From positions 35,478,576-35,542,575 of the forward strand of contig NC_079134.1 of NCBI RefSeq assembly GCF_945859705.1: DNA of 64,000 nt. Reading direction: 5' to 3'. This DNA comes from Episyrphus balteatus (lineage: Eukaryota > Arthropoda > Insecta > Diptera > Syrphidae). Shown here piece by piece: positions 57,700-64,000 of the stretch; positions within the stretch are counted from its first letter, which is position 1; each line of letters begins with the position of its first letter. The notes beneath the pieces are model-generated. The model was not told where the DNA came from and did no database searches. It saw only the letters and a list, made by a program, of their open reading frames with translations. Made by a program: the position numbers and the translations under genes.

Positions 57700-58750
57700 C
57701 GTTTATATTTTCCACCATATGACTTATCTGAATGAAGCGTCGTCGTCGATTTTCAACTACGATACCAAATCATCATAACTCCCTGTCGAGTGTTCTCTCT
57801 GTACCACCAAACATACTATTGAGAAGTATATATGGGAATTTTTTTTTATTCCAATCTTCTAACGGATTCTATGGCATCCAAATTTTGATTATACGTTCAT
57901 ATACCTTTACTTGCTTTCAGTCAGCCGACCATACAACTTTTGCAAAAGGCATCAAGTTTATTTTCGAAAACGAAAAAAAAAATTGGTCCTTTATGATTTA
58001 TCGAAGCATAAATCGGTTGTTTCGCGTGGCCGGACATAGGACACCCTTATATTTGATTGCGAACTCTGATCGGAATTTGTGTATTATTTTCAAAATAATA
58101 ACGCGAATATAGGTAACGTCAAAGGTCTAGAAAAAAAAACCATTTCCAGTTCTTGAAAAGAAATAATTTGAACTTTGATTCTCAGTAAAGTTTGGTGTTT
58201 CATGTCCCGTCTATTTATTCTATTTTAGAATTATTTTTACTTAGTTTTTCAATTTAATTCCGTGGAAAGCGTTTCACAAATAAATAAACACAGTTACCCC
58301 CATTTCGTTATAAATTTTTTGGTAGCTTTTTGTTTTGTTTTAATGCCAAGGGCTACCATGAAAATGCACATCAGTGTTCTTATTTTTCTATTTTTATTTT
58401 GTAAAATATTTTTCATTGGAAACTGTCAATGCATTTAATTTGTGCGAAACTGTTTAATTTAACAGGAAAACAATATTGAAACTGGATGCAATTGTTTGTG
58501 AAAATTTAGTAACAGTACATGCAGCTTACAGAGAATTAAAATGCTTTTAAGTGTAACGGATGGGATTCGGTTTTTTTATAATTAACTGGAAACCGAGTCC
58601 CTATACGCTTTCAAAACACATAATTCCAGTAATTTCGGACAAAAAAAAATGGGGTTTATGAGGAATTTCGGTAAAGTTTTGAACACATGCCACTTTGATT
58701 TTCACTAAATATATCAACAGAAAACTATGCACCGTTATTCAATAGTTCCA
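57700..58750 (+). repeat. Fam3 repeat, copy 2
   Basis: Inverted relative to copy 1 (42670-43610). It holds a 126-codon open frame (57732-58112), but small indels in copy 1 destroy the corresponding frame, so it is unlikely to be under coding selection. Confidence 0.85.
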
Positions 58751-59604
58751 AGTTGTTTTTATTAAAAAAAAATATATAGAATGCACGAACTTCAAGTTGC
58801 TAAAATTTTTAGGACTTCTTATATAGAAATTGTAGGTACATATCGCTGGCTGAGAATTATAGGGTTGTATGTCAACTCACCTTAGTTTTGAGAAAATCGA
58901 TCTCAAAGTTTTTTAAGGCTGGTTTTTGGATAAAATAGTTACATAGCAGTAAAGTATTGATGCAATCTTATAAAGGACCCTAAAAAATCATAAAACCATG
59001 AACAAAACATTAATTTCATCACAAAAAAGGATTCTATGAGCATTTTTGAAAAACGACATAGAACCTTTTTTGAAAAAGTTTGTAAAAAAATTTGAAAAAG
59101 GTTCTATGTTCAACATAGAACCTTATAGTTATAAATAGCTTACATGTAATAAATGGATTTTATATGTAAAAAAGTGTCTTCATCGTGAAATAGGCTTTGA
59201 TTTAATTTAATTTTATTCAAGTTTTGCACAAAACAGTCAAATTCTATTTTAAATAACAGAAAAAAATACCACAAATCACGTTGTTGCATTTATAGAAAAC
59301 AACAATTCCTGCCGTTGTTGAATCAGGTACACAGAAAAAAGACATGCTAAAAACAATTACAATTTGTATTAAATCAATCGGATTTTTGCATGGTTTTTTG
59401 CCAAAAAGACAGTCGTCTTAAAACAATCATCTATAGTGCAAAATGTATGCAAAAAAAAATTTAAAGTTTGTTTAATATTTTAATTTTAATAAAAACGCAA
59501 TTAAAATCATTTCAATCTTAGCAGGTATCTACACTTAATTTTTTTTAAGAAGAAATTCTTGTTAAAATGATGTTCACTTTGATTAAAAAAAAAAGTTTAA
59601 TCAA

Positions 59605-59700
59605 ATTTTACTTTCTATTTATTTAGAAATCTTATTAATTTAAGAGGATTGCATTTTACTTTCTATTTATTTAGAAATCTTATTAATTTAAAAGGATTGG
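59605..59700 (+). repeat. 48-bp tandem duplication
   Basis: Two near-identical units beginning ATTTTACTTTCTATTTATTT at 59605 and 59653, with a partial third start at 59701. Confidence 0.9.
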
Positions 59701-60396
59701 ATTTTAGAGAAGTATAATCTTGATTCTAAGTGCTTTATTTGTCTCCATGTATAACGTAAGTAAATTTGCTTCAAGTTAAAAAAAAAAGTTTTATTCGATG
59801 AAACTATTAATAGAAATAAACTAATATAATTGTAAAGATGAGTAACGAGGAGTTCACTTCGGTTAGTAGATTAAAATCTTGACCTTTGAAAAAAAATACT
59901 CAATTTTTTTCCAATTTTTTTCCAACTAAATACAACTAAAAATTAGTTAATTTTTTGTTTAATATTTTTGTTTTTTTGGTTACTAAGGTGAAAGCTGAAT
60001 CTCGTTTACAGTTGCTTTATTCTAGTATACTTGCCATCGGCCTAAGGTTTGTCCGAAGGTACTTTTTAGGTACTTTTTGAGTTTTGACTTCTTTTGTTTT
60101 AAGTTAAGGAATCTAAGTGTTTCTTTAACTTTTGGTTTATTAATACGAACTATGAAATTCCTAACCTCGATTATGAAAAAAAGTTTTCAAAAAATTACTT
60201 CCAATTCTTGGCACACAAAAAACATTATTCTAATTTAATTATAATGTAAGAATATCTAGACTAGGTTAGGTAATTCGAATGAATTATTGCAAAATTTAAG
60301 GTTGGATAGTACATATTTTGGTTTAAAGAGTATAGAACGAGATACAAAAATTCTTTGCTGTTTAGCAAAAGTCCTGAAGTGAAATCCGCTAATTTG

Positions 60397-60468
60397 ATAG
60401 TTGATAGTCAAAAACGACGAATTATGAAGCAAAATCGTCGTTTTTGACTGTCAACTATTGACTATCAA
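60397..60468. repeat. Hairpin inside the 2-kb TIR element
   Basis: GTTGATAGTCAAAAACGACGA pairs with TCGTCGTTTTTGACTGTCAAC, one mismatch (G-U possible in RNA), with a loop of about 14 bases; flanking TTGATAG/CTATCAAG extends the stem with a bulge. Confidence 0.85.
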
Positions 60469-60939
60469 GTTATCCGACTCCACCCCTGTTGCTCAATACC
60501 AGCGAAAAATCAAAAGATCTTTTATTATTACTTTAGTTAAAAAAAAGATCTTTTCCATAAGATTTCATTTTGAAAGATTTGCGTAAAAAAGTTCTATGTA
60601 ACTTAAATCAATGTATTTTTTTTGTTTGAAAAAAATCAGTAAAAGGGTTCTATGTTGCAATTTGAATAACATAGAACCTTATTATATTAATACATTTATG
60701 TGAAATCATGAAAGTTGTATGTCTTTTTTACCTGTACCGTCGCCATTAATTTTTTTAAAATTTTTTTTTTAAATCTTATCTGAAAGCCGTTGAAATTACA
60801 AAAATTTTGGTGTATAAAACTCATTTTTTGTATTTTGTATGAAATACACCCTTATAATTCTCAGCCAGCGATATTTAAAAAAAAAAGAAAAAAAATTAAA
60901 AAAAAAAACAAAAATAAATATCATTTTTCAAAGGAATAA

Positions 60940-61575
60940 AACATTATCTGAAATCAAATTGCCCTCCAAAACAATTCTAAATTCTAAATCGTTAGAGCCG
61001 TTTTTTTTAAAAAACTAATTTTTTATAAATATTTTTTTTTGGAAAAAAAATTTAAAAATAAAATTGGTATGCCATTTTGTAGAAATCACTAATCAAAATC
61101 TAAAAAAAAATTTTCAAAATTGTTTTAAAAATCCAAAAACTTGCTAATTTTTTTAAAATTTAATTTGTGGCTTATATTAAAATTATATTAATGCTTTTTT
61201 GCAAAAAGTTTCGTCGAAATCGAATTAATAGTATCGGAGAAAATCGGATGAAAAAAAAACCGTTCTATGGCAGGTACCGTCAATAATGATTTTCATAAAA
61301 ACTTTTTTACTTTTTCATTATAAGATAGACCTTGTCTTAAAACTTACATTTGAATTTTCTATATGAAAATCGTTGGAGCCGTTTTTGAGAAATTTCCACT
61401 TTACTAAACTGACAAAGTACCATTATTTCTGGTCCAAAAAAATTAATTCCAAAAACCGCTCTGGTGAGTCTAAGTATTAACCAAGTTTGACATTAATTGG
61501 TCCATCTGTTTAGACTGTAGATTCGTATACAGACAGACAGACTCACAACCGGACTTCCGGGACCCACATTTTTTG
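60940..61575. repeat. Fam1 repeat, copy 5
   Basis: Phrases shared with other copies: GGTATGCCATTTTGTAGAAATCACTAATCAA, AACCGTTCTATGGCAGGTACCGT, GTTGGAGCCGTTTTTGAGAA, and CAGACAGACAGACTCACAACCGGAC followed by GGGACCCAC. No protein. Confidence 0.75.
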
Positions 61576-61745
61576 CCTCAATTTGAGTCTCAGTTTAAGT
61601 CTTATTCAAGTTTTAATTTCAGTTTAAGTCTCAGTTTGATTCTCAGTTTGAGTCACAGTTTAAGTCTCAATTTTGAGGCTCAGTTTGAGTCTCTTCTTGC
61701 GTCCTTGTTTCAGTTTCAGTCTCAGTTTGAGACTCAATCTCGGTA
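61576..61745 (+). repeat. 12-bp tandem array CAGTTTGAGTCT
   Basis: About 13 degenerate units of CAGTTT(G/A)AGTCT. Twelve is a multiple of three, so the frame is open and reads QFES/LSLS-like repeats, which is a by-product. It grows directly from the end of the Fam1 copy (TTTGCCTCAATTTGAGTC). Confidence 0.85.
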
Positions 61746-63066
61746 TCCTTTAAGAAAAACTTCGGCTTTGGCACAGAAAAACATCAAAATGTTAATGTTT
61801 CATTTCGTTTTATTTAAAACTTTACCTTCTTTTAATTTTATATAAATATAAGCACTTAAAATAAAAAAAAAATCATTTTCAGTAGAAGGATAGTTGTCAA
61901 CACCTTTAATCCATCTTTCTGCTGCATATCTTCCTCTGCATAATCCATCCAACTTCTATTTTAAAACATTTCAAATTTATTGATATTAATTAAGAATGCA
62001 TTTCTCAAGAAACAAGAAAACATAATATCCATGATTGCTATGGTGATGAAATGGGAGAAACAACATCCACACAAGGAATCGGAAATAGATACAATATCTG
62101 TTGACACGACTCGATCCAATCTTCCATTACTAAAGTGATTCATATAACTTTCCCAGAACGTATTCATAGTTATATGTGTATATTTACATGCGTTAGCAAT
62201 ACACTTTCATGCATAAATTGAGGTTTTAAGGTATATGTATATAACTTGGCCCTTGGGTAAAATTTTACTTAAAAGATTGTAAATCATCAACATCTCTTCA
62301 TTTATACGAAAGCATATAGGTTTTATAATTTTGCATATGGTGTATTCGATTTACACTCAAGAATATCTATGTAGATATGGATTTTTGTAGTTTGATATGG
62401 TTTGATTTAGAATATGGATTAGAAATAGAAAATAACACAATTAATGGAGATAGATATTATTTTCTACTAGAAGGCTCTTTTGAGAAAATCCTGTTAAATC
62501 GATATCCTTCACTTGATTCATATAGTATTTGCCTAAAATTGAAGTTTTAATTGAACCAGTTGTGAATATACAAAACATTTATTGATACGTTCTTAGAATT
62601 TAGAATAAAATGTATTATTCAAACGATATCAATTATACAAGTTTTTTTGAGAAAAGTGATGATAAATACGTGGATTTGCATATTGACATGTTTATTCGGT
62701 TTGAATTTCAATAAAAAAGTAGAATGTATTAGAAATTTTATTTAAGTGTAGGTAAAACTCAGATACAACTTCTGGAGTTGTTTCATCTAGTATACATTGT
62801 TTTATGAGAGAGGTTATTGTTACATAATACCAATAACCTAACAGAACCTATAAGTCCGCAAATTATTTGTTAAAAATCTATCCTTAATAAAACTGCGAAT
62901 AAAGAATAGTGATAAAAGACATAAGTGATACAAAAAAGATGATAGCAAAAAAGGCAACAAAAGTTGAAAACCGAAAATAACAGAGAATATTTATGGAAAT
63001 AAGAAGTTTTGCTTATATATTCTATGTAATTAATAAAATATATCATTTTAATTAATGTTTTCTTGT
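61746..63066. other. Non-coding DNA
   Basis: No bounded repeat. The minus strand at 61880-62165 contains varied-looking codons but no recognised domain or consistent splice sites. Confidence 0.45.
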
Positions 63067-63295
63067 AGGTACACTGAGGGAAAAAATAAATTGAAGTTGA
63101 AACGTCGTTGTTTCAAAGTTGAACTACTTTGATTTATGTGACTTTAAGATACGTAACCATCAAAAATTAACCTATTTTCCACGTTGATTTTAAAATGTCC
63201 ATCTTCAACGCAAAATCATTCCGAATAATAGTTAAATCAATGTGGTTTTTCTTTATTTCACTTTGTTTTATGGTAGCTTTTCCCTCAGTGTACCT
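63067..63295. mobile_element. Fam4 MITE, copy 2
   Basis: AGGTACACTGAGGGAAAA and its inverse TTTTCCCTCAGTGTACCT enclose about 190 bp. The interior (CTTCAACGCAAAATCATTCCG) matches copy 1 at about 38170-38200. No tRNA-like insert is present. Confidence 0.85.
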
Positions 63296-63299
63296 ATCA

Positions 63300-63480
63300 G
63301 AGTTGTAAAAGATTGCAATCTTTTTTTAATGCAATCTTTAATGACTTCAATCAAAAGATTGCATTCATTGACTTACATTTGAGACTTAGACTTCAAATTT
63401 TGCAATCACCAATAATTTTCCATGAAATGATTGCAATCTTTTTTTTTTCCAATCAATTGACTGCATTCAAATGATTGCAG
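63300..63480. repeat. Degenerate GATTGCAATCTTTT repeats
   Basis: GATTGCAATCTTTTTTT, GCAATCTTTAATGA, AAAGATTGCATTCATTGA and ATGATTGCAATC recur irregularly, grading into the 10-bp array to the right. Confidence 0.65.
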
Positions 63481-63760
63481 TCTTTTGGGACTGCATGCAG
63501 TCTTTGCATTCTTTTTGCAATCTTTCCATTCCTTGGCAGTCTTTGCATTCCTTGGCAGTCTTTTGCATTCCTTGGCAGTCTTTTGCATTCATTTGCAGTC
63601 TTTTGCATTCATTTGCATTCTTTTGAATTCTTTTGCATTCTTTTGCATTCTTTTTGCATTCTTTTGAATTCTTTTGCATTCTTTTGCATTCTTTTGAATT
63701 CTTTTGCATTCTTTTGCATTCTTTTGACTTCTTTTGCATTCTTTTTGCATTCTTTTGCCA
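63481..63760 (+). repeat. 10-bp tandem array CTTTTGCATT
   Basis: Roughly 27 units of CTTTTGCATT with variants (CTTTTGAATT, CTTGGCAGTC). No frame on either strand contains a stop within the consensus, which explains overlapping open frames of 60-107 codons on both strands; none is a gene. Confidence 0.95.
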
Positions 63761-64000
63761 CACCCACACCAAACGTATTCATTTCACAAAAATTTTAAAA
63801 TTTTTTTTTAATTCAAGGATGAATTTGATAGTTTTAAGAATTAAGTTCAACTATAGTATCATTGTCTGTGCAGGACTAATAGTACAGTCAAATAAAGTGA
63901 AAAAGGGGTAAGCCTCGGAATGAATTCTAATAATAATATTTTTTTTGCTTAATATCTTCGTTTTGGCATTCTATAACTTACCTCAAAAATCTCATGTTCG
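63761..64000. other. Non-coding end of the window
   Basis: Nothing recognised. Confidence 0.5.

Larger units (their letters stand above)
58843..60872. mobile_element. 2-kb TIR element with GGTTCTATGT repeats
   Basis: TATCGCTGGCTGAGAATTATA and its inverse (60851-60872) are the ends, with TA at the outer edge consistent with a TA target. The word GGTTCTATGT or ACATAGAACC recurs near both ends (about 59054, 59099, 59114, 60644 and 60669). An internal hairpin is at 60397-60468 and a 48-bp tandem duplication at 59605-59700. No transposase is readable, so it is probably non-autonomous. Confidence 0.85.

Noticed and set aside
57732..58112. 126-codon plus-strand open frame as a gene
   Set aside because: The inverted Fam3 copy at 42670-43610 has indels that break the same frame, and no domain is recognisable.
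61880..62170. Minus-strand stretch with varied codons as an exon
   Set aside because: Stops interrupt it, splice sites are weak and no domain is recognised.
63405..63911. Several overlapping open frames on both strands
   Set aside because: They are produced by the stop-free CTTTTGCATT array.
1..64000. CRISPR array, prophage or bacterial operon
   Set aside because: No regularly spaced identical repeats with unique spacers, no ribosome binding site-led gene runs; introns, TATA promoters and poly(A) signals show eukaryotic DNA.

Overview
This is eukaryotic nuclear DNA: very AT-rich, almost all non-coding, packed with mobile-element remnants, and carrying one clear intron-containing gene. The gene is a secreted cathepsin L-type cysteine protease (minus strand, 22055-23268, with a probable untranslated first exon at 27313-27378). 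Its introns of 61 and 65 bp and its protein features most resemble the cathepsin-like proteases of flies (the Drosophila CG4847 type, from memory, not checked by search). The host is therefore probably a dipteran insect; this is an inference.

Layout. 1-5905: a Fam1 repeat copy split by two transposons with clean target duplications, a 715-bp element with a 9-bp duplication (1182-1896) and a 3046-bp hAT-like element with an 8-bp duplication (2006-5051). 6.4-11.1 kb: a small foldback, a 147-bp tandem array beside a Helitron-like hairpin, and a 3-kb foldback whose left arm is interrupted by a 1-kb element. 12.4-13.8 kb: a decayed Helitron Rep gene (minus strand) broken by a small inverted-repeat element. 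14.1-15.4 kb: a Fam2 copy. 16.9-18.2 kb: a nearly perfect palindrome with 571-bp arms. 22.0-27.4 kb: the cathepsin gene; its inferred 4-kb 5'UTR intron holds a Fam1 block with a 900-bp hairpin, and an opposite-strand small ORF lies next to the acceptor. 29.6-33.8 kb: two Fam2 copies. 34.9 kb: an orphan TATA promoter with a short first exon. 36.4-37.3 kb: a pogo-like element with a transposase fragment. 37.8-38.2 kb: a MITE (Fam4) containing a tRNA-like insert. 40.4-45.9 kb: foldback Fam5, two small TIR elements, a Fam3 copy and a Fam2 copy. 48-50 kb: Fam1. 50-51 kb: a candidate exon and a small ORF. 52.5-56.4 kb: a hairpin, a spaced motif cluster and a Fam2 copy. 57.7-60.9 kb: the second Fam3 copy and a 2-kb TIR element. 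61-64 kb: Fam1, 12-bp and 10-bp tandem arrays and a second Fam4 MITE.

Names used here. Fam1: repeats with CTGTCTG runs and 'GGTACCGTTAATAACGG'-like text. Fam2: about 1.5 kb, ends like ACGTGATAACGTC, internal repeats of about 185 bp. Fam3: a pair of inverted 1-kb copies. Fam4: MITE with ends CACTGAGGGAAAA. Fam5: foldback with ends ACATTAGGGTGG. No rRNA, intact tRNA, CRISPR array or prokaryotic operon was found. The repeat calls come from reading the sequence against itself; family assignments to superfamilies are inferences from target-site duplications, end sequences and short peptide motifs.
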